The notes beneath the pieces are model-generated. The model saw nothing but the letters and a program-made list of their open reading frames with translations, did not search any database and was not told the origin of the DNA. A program made the translations under genes and the position numbers. Shown one piece after another: positions 45,401 to 57,139 of a DNA stretch of 64,000 nucleotides (position 1 is its first letter; each line of letters begins with the position of its first letter). The DNA is from Dactylorhiza incarnata (Eukaryota; Streptophyta; Magnoliopsida; Asparagales; Orchidaceae): contig JAWHQI010000148.1 in NCBI GenBank assembly GCA_033032865.1, positions 3,925,501 through 3,989,500 of the forward strand, read 5' to 3'.

Positions 45401-45674
45401 TGAAAGGGAGGTTAGAACTTAAAGTTACTCTAGAGGGGGGGGGGGGGGGGGGGGATGAATAGAGTATTAAAATGTTTTTCACTTAATTTTATAGCGGAAT
45501 TAAAATAGTGATACTTATATGTGTATTGCAGAGTGAGTTATAAAACAAAATAAAAACAAAGCACACAACACAATACAGAAAATAAACACAACACAGAGGA
45601 CACAAGGATTTTATAGTAGTTCCCCAATAAACCTGGGTATGTCTACTCTTCTACCACACTTGGTAGGATTCCAC

Positions 45675-45800
45675 TAGGTTTTTGATCAGGTGCCCTATCA
45701 CCAATGGATTTTTGATCAGGTGTCCAAACACCAAGGAGCTTTTGATCAGGTGCTCTAACCAAACTACAGGTTTTTGTTCAGGTGCCCTGCCACCAAGGGG
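45675..45800 (-). repeat. Four-unit tandem repeat in the Sire-D LTR
   Basis: Four units of about 35-40 bp sharing TTTTTGATCAGGTG and CACCAA, downstream of the TATA box in element sense. The other LTR has the same units at about 55910-56030. They occupy the R/U5 position also filled by unrelated repeats in Sire-A and Sire-B. Confidence 0.85.
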
Positions 45801-46504
45801 TTAACTTTTGAAGGGAGTTAGAACCATGTACAAGAGGGGATAAAGAGGGTTTAGATGTTCTTCTCTGTCAATAATCTGAGAGAAGACTCTAGTGGAATGT
45901 TGTTGTAAAGCTCCCCCTGTCTGATTGAAATTCTTGACAGCATAAGGATGGAGCTTTCTCTTGAAACAGATATCTTCCTTGATAGCTGATGAATCTGAGA
46001 GACAGAAGTTTCTCAGATTATTTGTTGCTCTTTGAAGATCTAGAACTTGCAGCAGAAATCTGATAGATGATTTGAATTGTTGTTCTCAGAGAATGAAATG
46101 TGCTGCTTGAGGAAGATGATCTTTCTTTTTGACTTTCTTTGAATGTTTTTCTCGACTGATACTCTGATATTTTTTCCTGTTACTAATCTTTTTCTTCTAG
46201 TATCCTATTTTCATAGAGAGAATGATAACAGATTTGAAATTCAAATTTCTGAATAGGAATAGAATAATCAGCATTAATTATTTCCTTGGAACTGCAACTG
46301 ATTCAGCAAATCTTTAATCCTTTTCCTTTTCAATAAAGGATATCCTTTTCCAATATAAACCAACAGCTACTTTCTCGGAAAGAGAATGAAAAGGGGAATA
46401 AACAAAGGAAGGATAAAATCTTGTCTTATCTGGTAGAACAAATTCATTGCTGATAGTCGAACTGAGTTCTGAGAAAATATAACTGATCTGAATAAACTGA
46501 GAGA

Positions 46505-46800
46505 GAATTCGTCGAGCTGTGATAGGAATTCGTCGATTTGAATGTTGAGTTTGTTGAACTGAACATCTGATACTGATTCGTCGAACACGGGATGGAGTTC
46601 ATCGATCTCAAGTTAGAGTTCGTCGAACTAAAGAATTCGTCAACCGCTGAGACTTACTCAGTTCGTCGACCGCTAAGCCGCTGAGATGCTGAGATTGAAG
46701 CAAGCCGTTCGTCGAATGCAGAATGCAAGACGTTCGTCGAACGCAGAAAGCATTTCGTCGAACGCAGTATTGAGTTCGTCGAATGCAGAAACTTAGAGAT
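46505..46800 (-). repeat. GTTCGTCGAAC array in the Sire-D LTR
   Basis: About 14 variants of GTTCGTCGAAC in about 300 bp, upstream of the TATA-like site in element sense. The 5' LTR equivalent is about 56725-57005. Confidence 0.9.
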
Positions 46801-46925
46801 TTCCTAAGTTCTAGCTATCTTATCAGCCTAAAACTATGACCCTTAGACTATACATTGGGCGTCAACTTAGTCCTAGTCAACACATAGTAATCCTAGCCCA
46901 AATCAGTAATAGGGTTGTTCCAACA

Positions 46926-46938
46926 ATCTCCCCCTATT
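46926..46938 (-). promoter_or_regulatory. Polypurine tract of Sire-D
   Basis: AAATAGGGGGAGA on the minus strand abutting the 3' LTR, almost the same as in Sire-B. The remainder to 47139 is 3' untranslated sequence. Confidence 0.85.
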
Positions 46939-47139
46939 TGGGTTAGGATACTATTTGACAAATTTCAAATAATAAACAACAAAAAATAGCAGAGCATATA
47001 TATATCTGACAGAATTTAAATATTTCAGCAGATAGAGAATATGAAACTCTGAGTTTAGGAACATTACAATTGAAAAGCAGAAATGTAAGAAAAACAAATA
47101 GGTCTGAACCTTTTACTCAGAAGGAGGCTTGAATATTAT

Positions 47140-49920
47140 CTATCTGTTGTGATTTTCTGATTCTTTCCTGCTCATGTAAAGATCCTGAGCTCCCAGAAAA
47201 GTTTTAGATTTGACTTGAGGAACTACTGCTTCTGGATGCTTCTCTAAATACTCTTCAGCATTGAACAAATTCTTTGACTTGTACTTTTCAAATTCTTTTC
47301 TTCTGAATTCTGACATGGTAGAGTATTGGGAGAAATCTCTGCCTTCAGCTTTTGCTTTATTAATCTGGGCTGCTGCTACAGATTCTTTGAATCTTGCCAT
47401 TTGAGATAACCTTTCTTCTTCTGGATTGGGAGAAGGAGGCCTTTCATCAATATCACTGGCATGATAGGAGAATTGATAAACATGATTTCTTTTTCTGTGA
47501 AAAGAGCCATCAGATACATGATATTTATATACTGAGGAAGAAGATCTGGATGATCCTGAAGGAGGAGCTCTGGCTGATCTTGAACTAGGTGAGCCACTTG
47601 AGCTTTTATGACTTCCTTCTGATGTTCTTGAAGGCTGAGAGGAAGGATTCTGAGAATATGAGGAGGACATCCCTGCTGATCCTGCTGCTGGAGGAGGAGG
47701 AGGAGGATAATTGAACTTAACTGGCTTATCTGAGTAGAATCCCGTCTTCTTCATTTTCTTCCTTCTATTGTTCTCATTCCTGGAGAACCTCATCCATGCT
47801 GGTGAATCTTATGTTAAGGTGATATTATGCAGAATGTAGTATGAAACATTATAATTTGAGGAAGGAGGCTTGGGAACAGCTTTTGGCTTAGATTTGGACT
47901 TTCTTTTCTTTGAGGATTGATCATCTAAATCATCATCATCTTCATAATCATCAGAAGATGATTGAGGATTATCATATAAATCATCAATTGCTTTAAGAGC
48001 TTTATCATCAACCTTCTTCACAACATCAACTTTCTTAACATTGACATCTTGCTCAACATCAATTTCATCAAGATCTGGAATTGGGGAATCATCAAAGACA
48101 AATGTTGGAGGAGAATTCATCACTTCAACATCTTCTGATATTAAAACTGATTCTGGAACGTGAACTTGAATCTGATCTGGAACAGGAGCTTGATCTTGAA
48201 CTAGAACTTGAATTGAAACTGGAACTTCTACTTCAAAACTCTTGAGAAGTTCTTTCAACAGAACTTTATCAACATGAGCTGTATAAAGAACAACTGCTTT
48301 TGAAACCACTTGAAATTCTGGCAAGCTATTGAAAATTGCATTGAACTGAGAAAGTAAAGAAATAATATCTATAGATGGATGAATAGAAATATTATTTATT
48401 TCTTCTATAATAGGAATAACTGAATCTGTTGTTGAGAGATCTGTCATCTCTGAATCTTCTTGAACTGAAACTGCATGAACTGGAGCTTCTTCATTAGACA
48501 TCTCCCCCTGCCTAGTTTCAGGAATTCCTGAATCTAGGCCCCTAGAAGAAGGGACAGGAGTAGAGGATGAAGGGAAGTAAGCAAGTTTAGCAGATAGATC
48601 TGAAAGGGCTTGAAGCACTGGAGCAAGCTTTGCATCCAGAAGAGCATCTAGACTTGGAGCAATGTGATGAAAGATCTGATCAGCAATTGATGAGAAATCA
48701 ACATAGACAATATCTGGGGTATGGTGAGAAGATGATGGGATGGAGAATGGAAGAGAGATGTTAGTGGCATGAGCTATGGGTGGATGAAAATGTTCATGAA
48801 TAGGACAATGAGGGTGGATAGGTGAGAGTGGATGAATAGGTGATTGAGGGAGTATGGGTGACTGAGGTGGAGATAAGATATTTAATGATGGTGAATGTTG
48901 GATGGGTGACAAAGGTTCAAATGAATGAGGTGGAATGTATGGGGGAAGAGTATTGTCATCTGGAGTAAATGAAGATGGAATTTCTGATTAGTCATTTACT
49001 TGAGGAGATGGAGGAGAAGGCATGGAGGAAGGTGTGTTAGTGTGAGAGGTGGAAAGATGAACTTCTTCAGAGATGGTTGTCTGAAGAGGTGGAGGAGGGA
49101 TTGGAGTTGAGGATTCAGAGAGGGGAACTTCTAGAAGGGTTGAGGGAGTGACTATGTTAGTACTGGTGCCTTCTGAAGTTGTATTTGATTGTTCTGCTCT
49201 TGGAGTCCTCTTTGGGATAACCCTGTCCCACTTTCCAAAGAGAGCCGAAGTCAGCCTCTTACTAGCATTGATAAACACTGTTGGAGATACCAACAATTCT
49301 AGGCACTTTGCCTGGAGAACTAATCCCAGAATTCTTCCATAACAAACACCTAACTTACTCTGCTTCTTCCTTATGGATTCAAACAGAATCAATCCCCAAT
49401 TTACTTTCTTCTTTTCCACCAAGGCCACCATCAATAGAAATTGGTGCCTGATTATATAATCATGAGCATAAGTTTTGCCTAGCAAAACTTTTCCAACAAT
49501 ATCTGCTAAGAATTTGTATTCAATGGACAAATTCTTTTTCAGAAGGTAATTAGGGTTTCCACTGGAATAGCCCATTTTCTCCAATTCAACATTAAAATTA
49601 TCAGAGGTGATTTCCAAATCATCATCACCATTCAACAAACCAAAACCTTCTGATAAGATATCAGGGGTAAGAAGAACCTGATTCCCTGAGATTGTTCCTG
49701 AGATAGTTGTTGCATTCTCTGACTGAATAGTATGTACCCATTCCTTTATCTCTGCCACTGGAAGCTTTATCCTGGTTGTCATGAACTTCCTCAGTTGTTG
49801 GTCTTCAAAGAGTTGAAGAATGTCTTTGAAGATTTGATCAGTTTGAGCAAATGATTCCATATCAATATCAAAACCTGCGTCAAACTTCATCAAAGAGATC
49901 ACTGACTGAGAAATCTCCAT
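47140..49920 (-). pseudogene. Sire-D env-like ORF with two in-frame stops
   Basis: One frame of about 927 codons from ATG 49918-49920 (MEISQS...) to 47140, interrupted by TAA at 48988-48990 and TAA at 47809-47811, with no frameshift. It starts with a helical domain that resembles the N-terminal part of the Sire-B ORF in layout (D-I-V/I-x-K-V-L, then an F-x-W/N-W block). Pro-rich stretches follow (about 48700-49130), then acidic and coiled-coil-like parts, and a basic Ser-rich C-terminus. The frame stays open further upstream to 50259, but that part reads through the palindrome array and is best treated as leader. No signal peptide or membrane segment is evident. Confidence 0.75.
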
Positions 49921-50277
49921 TAGTACATACAAAGAAAAGCGATCAAGTGCAAAGGGGAACTGGAGGGAAAAGCAAGTTCTATAGGCGCAAAGATGAAGTA
50001 AGATGAAAGATTTGATTATATAGAGAGATCGAAGAAGGGCGCACACTTTCGTAGAACAGGGTTCGGCTAAACCTAATAGAATCAGAAGTCGAAAAGACTT
50101 AGGGCTTCGTTTGACTGCGTTCGACAAAAAGTTAATTTTCGTCGATCTCCGTTCGACGATCGCGTTTGTCTTTGTCGATCCTGAACTAATAAGTATCGTC
50201 GATCTCCGTTCGATGAACGATAGCATTTTGTCGTTCTCCGTTCGACGAAATGAGGGCATAAATAGAAAATTTAATTT
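49921..50277 (-). promoter_or_regulatory. Sire-D pol-env spacer with palindrome array and TATA box
   Basis: 357 bp between the pol stop (50278-50280) and the env-like ATG. In element sense it has TTCGTCGAA or GTTCGACGA units at 50098-50250, then CTATATAATC at 50014-50023, then about 95 bp to the ATG. The same array-then-TATA layout occurs in its own LTR and in the Sire-B spacer, with a different motif. I infer an internal promoter. Confidence 0.6.
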
Positions 50278-53200
50278 TTAGCAGATTGAATCTCCATCTA
50301 TCATTCCTAGCTGATTTATAAAGAAAATATGTTTCTTTTCATCCAATGGCCTGGTGAAAATATCAGCTCTTTGTAAGTCAGTAGGAATAAATTGTAGGCA
50401 AATTTTATTTTTATCCACATTATCTCTGATAAAGTGGTGCCTAATTTCTATGTGCTTAGTCCTACTATGGAGTACTGGATTTTGTGCTATAGATATTTCA
50501 CTAGTATTGTCACAAAATATAATTGAATTATTTAGATTGATACCATAGTCTAAGAGCTGATTTTGTAACCACAATATCTGTCAGCAGCAACTGCCTGCAG
50601 CTATGTATTCAGCTTTAGTTATTCATGTAGACACAAATGTTTGTTTCTTACAAAACCAAGACACGAGCCTATCACCAAGAAAATGACAAGTTCCTGCTGT
50701 GCTTTTCCTGTCTACTCTGCATCTAGCATAATCAGAATCTGAGAATCTAGTTAATTCAAATTCTGATGCAGTTGGATACCAGAGTCCTAGATTTGGACAA
50801 CCCTTTATATATCTCAAAATTCATTTTAGTAAAATTAGGTGAGATTCTTTGGGGTTAACTTGAAACCTAGCACAAATACAGGTAGCAAACATTATATCAG
50901 GCCTACTTGCTGTTAAATAAAGTAATGAGCCAACAATTGCTCTATATACCTCCTGATCAATAGGTTTCCCTGATTCATCAGTGTCTACAACAACATTTGA
51001 GGGCATGGGTGTTTTCATGGTGGAAGCATCAGACATACCAAACCTTTTCACTAATTCCTTAGCATACTTAGATTGTGATATGAATATGCCATTAGGAGTT
51101 TGCTTCACTTGAAGACCAAGGAAGTATGATAACTCACCCATACTACTCATTTCAAATTTAGATTGCATTAGGTTAGAAAACCTTTTGCATAGATTTCAAT
51201 CAGTAGAGCCAAATATGATATCATCTACATATATTTGAACTAGTAAAGTTTGATTTTTATGTATACTGAAAAATAGGGTTTTATCAACTATCCCTCTACA
51301 GAAATTGTTCTCCAAAAGAAAATTAGCTAAGGTCTCATACCATGCTCTGGGAGCTTGTTTGAGACCATAGAGAGCTTTATTAAGCTTAAATACATAAGTG
51401 GAGTGAGTTGGAGAGATGAAACTTGGTGGTTGTTCCACATAGACTTCTTCTTTGATGTCTCCATTCAAGAATGCACTCTTCACATCCATCTGGTATACTT
51501 TGAATTTCTTGAATGCAGCAAAGGCCAGAAAAATCCTGATAGCTTCAAGTCTTGCAACAGGAGCAAAGGTCTGATCATAGTCAATTCCTTCTTCCTGTGA
51601 ATATCCTTGGGCTACCAATCTTGCTTTGTTTCTGACTATATTGCCTTGATCATCTAGCTTGTTCCTGAAGACCCACTTGGTGCCAATAACTGGATGGCCT
51701 TTTGGTCTTGGAACCAAATCCCATACCTTGTTCCTTTCAAATTGATTGAGCTCCTCTTGCATTGAAAGAATCCAATTTGGATCTTGTTCTGCATCTTTTA
51801 TGGTTTGAGGTTCAACTTGTGATAGGAAACAAGTGTGCATCTGATTTTGGTGTAGTTGATGCCTTGTTTGAACACCTGCTGAAATATCACCAATGACTTG
51901 AGATATTGGATGATCTCTAACTATGATGTGATCAACAGTTGGAGTGGGTTCAGCAATAGTATCCACTTGGGAAATATGATCAGTTGTCATTTGATTTGAA
52001 TTGTCAGCAAGATCTGGATTATTCTCTTCTTCACTGTCTTCAATTATTTCAATTGATGGAAGTAGTGAATCTTTATTCTGTAGATCCAATCCATTAAGCT
52101 CATCACGTAGAGCTGGTACCTGCAAGGTATTTTTGGTAGAGGTGGTATTCCTCTCCTCAATTAACATGTCAGTTTCATCAAAAGATACATGCATGGACTC
52201 TTCTATCTTAAGAGTAGATTTGTTGTAAACTCTGTATGCTTTACTAGAAAGAGAATATCCAAGGGATATGCCTTCAACAGCTTTTGCTTCAAACTTTCTT
52301 AGATACTTCTTGTCATTGTTATGCACATAGCATTTACAGCAAAATATCTTAAAATAGTTAACCTTAGGCTTTTTATTCTTGAGTAATTCATATGGAGTTT
52401 TGCCCTTAAGTTTATGTATCAGGCTTCTGTTCAACACATAATTTGCTGTGTTCACTGCCTCTGCCCAGAAAGAGAGTGGCAAGCGAGCATTAGCAAGCAA
52501 TGTAGTTGTTGATTCAATAAGTGTTCTATTTTTCCTTTCAGCTACCCCATTTTGTTGAGGAGTTCTAGGAGCAGAGAAACATTGCCTGATCCCTTCTTTT
52601 CCACAGAATTCTCTCATCAGAAGAGATTCAAACTCAGTGCCATGATCACTTCTGATCAATGCAACTAGAGTAGAGTACTCAATCTTGATGGACCTGAGAA
52701 ATTCTGTCAGAACACTGAAGGTGTCAGACTTGTTCCTAAGAAAGAACACCCAAGTGAATCTTGAGAAGTCATCTATAATAACTAGAGAGTAATGCTTCTC
52801 TCCTAGACTTTGTATTGCAGTAGGTCCAAAAAGGTCCAAATGCAGTAAATACAAAATCCTAGGTGAATCACTCTTGGATAAAGATTTAAAACTACTTCTA
52901 GTTTGCTTACCTAATTGACAAGCCCTGCAGAGTCCTTTCTTCTTGTATGAACCAGAAGGCAGTCCTCTAACAAGATTGTCCTTAGAAAGCTTAGATATAG
53001 TTCTAAGGTTAATATGTTCAAGCCTTTTATGCCATAATTCATTTGTTTTACTTATATAATTAAATAAACAAATATCAGAATTGGCAGAGTCAAAATTGAG
53101 TAATTAAATATTTCCATGTCTAATACCAGATAACACATTAATGTTCTTATTATTGGTAATAAGACATAAGGAATGGTCAAAGGTTACCTGATAACCTTCA

Positions 53201-53454
53201 TCACATAACTGGCTTATGCTGATGAGGTTGTGCTTAAGACCCTTGACATAAGCTACCTCCTTGAAGGTAACTGCTCCAACTTTGATCTTCCCATATCCTT
53301 TGGTTTGTCCACAGTTGGAGTCTCCAAAGATCACCTTGGGTCCAAGATTTGCCTTGTATTTGCTCAGGTTGGCCTTGTTTCCTGTCATGTGCTTTGAACA
53401 TCCACTATCCAAATACCATTGTTCTTTTAATTTTGGATAGCCCTGTACCTGCAC
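50278..53454 (-). pseudogene. pol: Sire-D pol with five in-frame stops
   Basis: Protease WYLDSGCSKHMTG; pre-integrase WHKRLEHIN and CRACQLG; integrase with [15 protein letters not shown] and [11 protein letters not shown] with [12 protein letters not shown] and YVDD; RNase H with SDSDYARC, TKAEY and ADIFTRPL. Stops are TAA 53104-53106, TGA 51196-51198 (just after YVDD), TGA 50821-50823, TGA 50623-50625 and TGA 50581-50583; no frameshift seen. In RNase H the usual DAD is SDSD. The start is not an ATG: pol continues from gag across TAG 53470-53472 and a splice-acceptor-like site at 53449. Confidence 0.9.
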
Positions 53455-53469
53455 AATAGAAAAAATAAA

Positions 53470-54278
53470 CTAGTTGTTTTTGACCCAGACTACCTTGGGT
53501 CCTTTTGTTTTACCACAAAACTCTGAAATAAAAGACATTTCAGGCTGATCCTTATAACCTTGTGGATGATATCTCGATGGAGGAATTATCCATTCAGTGA
53601 AAGGATTCTTAGTATGTGAAGAATAAGAATTTTTCAGATTTTCTGTCTATTTTTCATTCGACGAACTGGGCTGAGTTCGTCGATCGCCGTTCGACAAATG
53701 GACATGCTTTCGTCGAGCACCGTTCGAATAATGAATATACTAAAATTCTGTCTTCAGAGTTCGTCGATCTCCATTCGACGAAGTGAATTCATTTCGTCGA
53801 GCTCCGTTCGACGAATTCTGCTGAATTCCTTTATTCTTAACAACCTTGCTTGAAATGTTTTTATTTACTTCTACAACCTCTTTGCTTTTGGCAGAGATGA
53901 ACTTTATTGGTGTAGAAAGTATGTTTTTCTTAATAAGAGGTGGTTCACTTGATGATGCACCTAAGCCCAGTTTGACATTTAATATGGCATTCACTGTGCT
54001 TGTGAGGTCCATCAGTTTGATACTTCTCCCATTTAGGGATTCTTGAAATTTCTTAGCCTTAGATAGTTTGTTCTCAATGAGAGCAATATGTTCTCTGGAG
54101 GAAGCCAAATCTTTCTTAATATTAGCATTTTCTTCACTTAGTTGGTTCATTTCAGCCAACTGATTCTGAGAGAGATTATCTCTTTCTCAGATTTGATTAA
54201 GTCTAAGCAAAGAACTTTGAATTCATCTTTGAATTCATCTTTGAATTCAATTGAATTAAAATCAAAATTAGATATTAC
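53470..54278 (-). pseudogene. Sire-D gag C-terminal part
   Basis: In a different frame from the gag N-terminal part owing to a frameshift at about 54160-54190. It encodes a heptad-rich coiled coil (54159 leftward), then a stretch in which GTTCGTCGAAC units are translated as repeated SSNGxRR (53650-53830), with stops including TAA 53740-53742. It ends at TAG 53470-53472 directly before pol. A 12-bp tandem repeat (GAATTCAAAGAT on the minus strand) lies at about 54219-54258. Confidence 0.7.
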
Positions 54279-55535
54279 CTAATCAGCATCATTGTACGAC
54301 TCTGATTCATCTGAGTTGTTTGCTGAGGCATTGATAGCCATCATGCATAAATTCTTTTCTTCTTCATCATCCTCATCATCACTGGAGCTGGATGAAGATG
54401 AATTTTTTGACTCACTGCTTGAGTCATAAATGGCCATCAAGCATTGGTTTTTTTCTTTTGATTCTTCTTCATCTTCAGAAGAACTGGATGAAGACTCTGA
54501 ATCTGTTTCACTCCATGTTTCTGCTACAAATCCTCTTCCCTTGTGCTTGTGTTTGTGGGAGGAAGACTTGCTGGAGTGCCTCTTTTCTTCTTTGTCTTTT
54601 CTCTTCTCCTTCTTTTGGTTCTCTGGACACTCAGGCAGAATGTGTCCAGGTTTCCTGCTGCCAAAACAAATTATTTCTTTAGAACTTGATTTGTCATACC
54701 TTGGCTTTTCCCTTGATCTGGAATCCTTCTTCTTGAAATCCTTTCTAGCCATCTTGTAGAACCTTTTGGCTAGAAGGCTCATGAACTCCACTTCTCCTGG
54801 AGCTTTTTCTTCTTCTTCAGTAGCTTGGAAAGCTATACTTCTCTTTTTGGATGCTGGAGATGAAGTAGATTGCTCAGCTTCTCTAGACTTGATAAGCTGC
54901 TTATAGGATTTGAGTTTGCCTAACAAGCTCTCAGTGGTGATCTCATTAAGGCATCTGGCTTCCTTGATTGGCCAGATCCTAAAGACCCATGTGCTAGGGA
55001 AGCACATAAGGATCTTATCATTGACCTCAGTGATGGAGATCACTTTGTCCAAGGTCTTCAACTCATTGATTATGAGTCTGAGCCTGTTGTACATATCAGA
55101 AACTGTCTCAGATTCTCCTTTCTTGAAATTTTCATACTGGGAGATTAGGTGAGATCTTCTATCCTTTCTTTCATCTGCTGATCCTTCAACCATGTTGTTG
55201 AGTGAGATCCAGATTTCCCTTGCTGAAGTGCATTCCACAACTCTTTGGAAAATGTTATCAGACATTGTCTGTGCCAATATGTTAATAGCTTTGGCATCTG
55301 CACTTCTCTGCTTCTTTGGAGCTTCTGTCCACTTAGGTGGTGGAACAACATTGTTTGTTGTTGGTGCTTCAGCACTTTTTGTTACTGTAGGTGTAGGAGG
55401 TCCTGTCAAAATAACATTAAAAATTTCTTCGTCAATAGAATTCATGTACAATCTGATCCTTGCCTTCCATAGTGCAAACTTACTTAGATTGCACATAGGA
55501 GGTCTTGTGCCTGAATATTCTTTGTTCTGTGCCAT
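54279..55535 (-). pseudogene. gag: Sire-D gag N-terminal part
   Basis: 418 codons from ATG 55533-55535, 89 bp after the PBS. It has a copia Gag/UBN2-type domain (FALWKARIRLYMNS, later EIWISLNNMVEG) and a zinc knuckle whose second Cys is Ser (CFGSRKPGHILPEC). A Lys-rich then Ser/acidic tail follows. It ends at TAG 54279-54281; the downstream frame stays open for about 30 codons before a frameshift. The altered knuckle and the stops make it non-functional. Confidence 0.88.
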
Positions 55536-55624
55536 GAGTTTTTAGCAAAAATAAAACCCTAGAAAAATTTAAGATCTAATTGATCTTTTTGATTCAGATG
55601 TTAGCCTGTAAAGAATCAACAGCC

Positions 55625-55635
55625 CTCTGATACCA
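55625..55635 (-). promoter_or_regulatory. Primer-binding site of Sire-D
   Basis: TGGTATCAGAG on the minus strand, two bases from the 5' LTR; initiator-Met tRNA type. Confidence 0.92.
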
Positions 55636-55637
55636 AT

Positions 55638-57139
55638 TGAAAGGGAGGCTAGATCTTAAAGTTACTCTAGAGGGGGGGGGGGGGGGGATAGAGTATTACA
55701 AAGTTTTTCACTTAATTTTGTAGCAGAATTAAAATAGTGATACTTATATGTGTATTGCAGAGTAAGTTATAAAAAAAATAAAAACAAAGCACACATCACA
55801 ATACAGAAAATAAACACAACACAAAGGACACAAGGATTTTATAGTAGTTCCCCAATAAACCTGTGTACGTCTACTCTTCTACCACACTTGGTAGGATTCC
55901 ACTAGGTTTTTGATCAGGTACCCTATCACCAATGGATTTTTGATCAGGTGTCCAAACACCAAGGTGCTTTTGATCAGGTGCTCTAACCAAACTATAGATT
56001 TTTGTTCAGGTGCCCTGCCACCAAGGGGTTAACTTTTAAAGGGAGTTAGAACCCTGTACAAGAGGGAATAAAGAGGGTTTAGATGTTCTTCTCTGTCAAT
56101 AATCTGAGAGAAGACTCTAGTGGAATGTTGTTGTAAAGCTCCCCCTGTCTGATTGAAATTCTTGACAGCTTGAGGATGGAGCTTTCTCTTGAAACTGATA
56201 TCTTCCTTGATAGCTGATGAATCTGAGAGACAGAAGTTTCTCAGATTATTTGTTGCGATCTAGAACTTGCAGCAGAAATTTGAGAGATGATTTGAATTGT
56301 TGTTCTCAGAGAATGAAATGTGCTGCTTGAGGAAGATGATCTTTCTTTTTGACTTTCTCTGAATGTTTTTTTCTCGACTGATACTCTGATATTTTTTCAT
56401 GTTACTAATCTCTTTCTTCTGGTATCCCTTTTTCTTAGAGAGAATGATAACTTATTTGAAATTCAAATCTCTGAATAGGAATAGAATAGTCAACATTAAT
56501 TATTTTCTTGGAACTGCAACTGATTCAGCAAATCTATAATCCTTTTCCCTTTCAATAAATGATATCCTTTTCCAATATAAACCAACGGCTACTTTCTTGG
56601 AAAGAGAATGGAAAGGGGAATAAACAAAGGAAGGATAAAATCTTGTCTTATCTGGAAGAATAAATTCATTGCTGATGGTCGAACTGAGTTCTGAGAAAAT
56701 ATAACTGATCTGAATAAACTGAGAGAGAATTCGTCAAGCTGAGATAGGAATTCATCGATCTGAATGTTGAGTTTGTCGAACTGAACATCTGATACTGATT
56801 CGTCAAAAACAGGCTGGAGTTCGTCAATCTCAAGTTAGAGTTCGTCGAACTGAAGAATTCATCGACCGCTGAGATTTACTCAGTTCGTCGACCGCTGAGC
56901 CGCTGAGATTGAAGCAAGCCGTTCGTCGAACGCGGAATGCAAGATGTTCGTCGAACGCAGAAAACATTTCGTGGAATGCATTATTGAGTTCGTCGAATGC
57001 AGAAACTTAGAGATTTCCTAAGTTCTAGCTATCTTATCAGCCTAAAACTATGACCCTTAAACTATACATTGGGGGTCAACTTAGCCCAAGTCAACACATA
57101 GTAATCCTAGCCCAAATCAGTAATAGGATTGTTCCAACA
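55638..57139 (-). repeat. Sire-D 5' LTR
   Basis: 1502 bp, TGAAAGGGAGG to GTTCCAACA, with 16 G at the homopolymer (20 in the other LTR) and a neighbouring four-base deletion. Several percent of sites differ from the 3' LTR by eye, so the insertion looks older than Sire-B. TATA-like site at 56573-56581; array 56725-57005. Confidence 0.9.

Larger units (their letters stand above)
45401..46925 (-). repeat. Sire-D 3' LTR
   Basis: 1525 bp, TGAAAGGGAGG to GTTCCAACA on the plus strand. Contains a run of 20 G (45435-45454), a tandem repeat of about 38 bp around TTTTTGATCAGGTG (45675-45800), a weak minus-strand TATA box TTTATATTG (46351-46359) and the GTTCGTCGAAC array (46505-46800). Confidence 0.9.
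45401..57139 (-). mobile_element. Sire-D: single Sirevirus with env-like ORF
   Basis: 11,739 bp, minus strand: LTR, PBS, gag, pol, spacer, env-like ORF, PPT, LTR, flanked by CATTC. It is a different family from Sire-B: the proteins are clearly diverged and the LTRs unrelated except for the CTCTAGAGGGGG block near the end. All coding regions carry stops; gag also has a frameshift. Confidence 0.93.

Noticed and set aside
49921..50259. Upstream extension of the Sire-D env-like ORF (113 further codons)
   Set aside because: It translates the palindrome array and crosses the TATA box; the ATG at 49920 begins the part that resembles the other env-like ORF.
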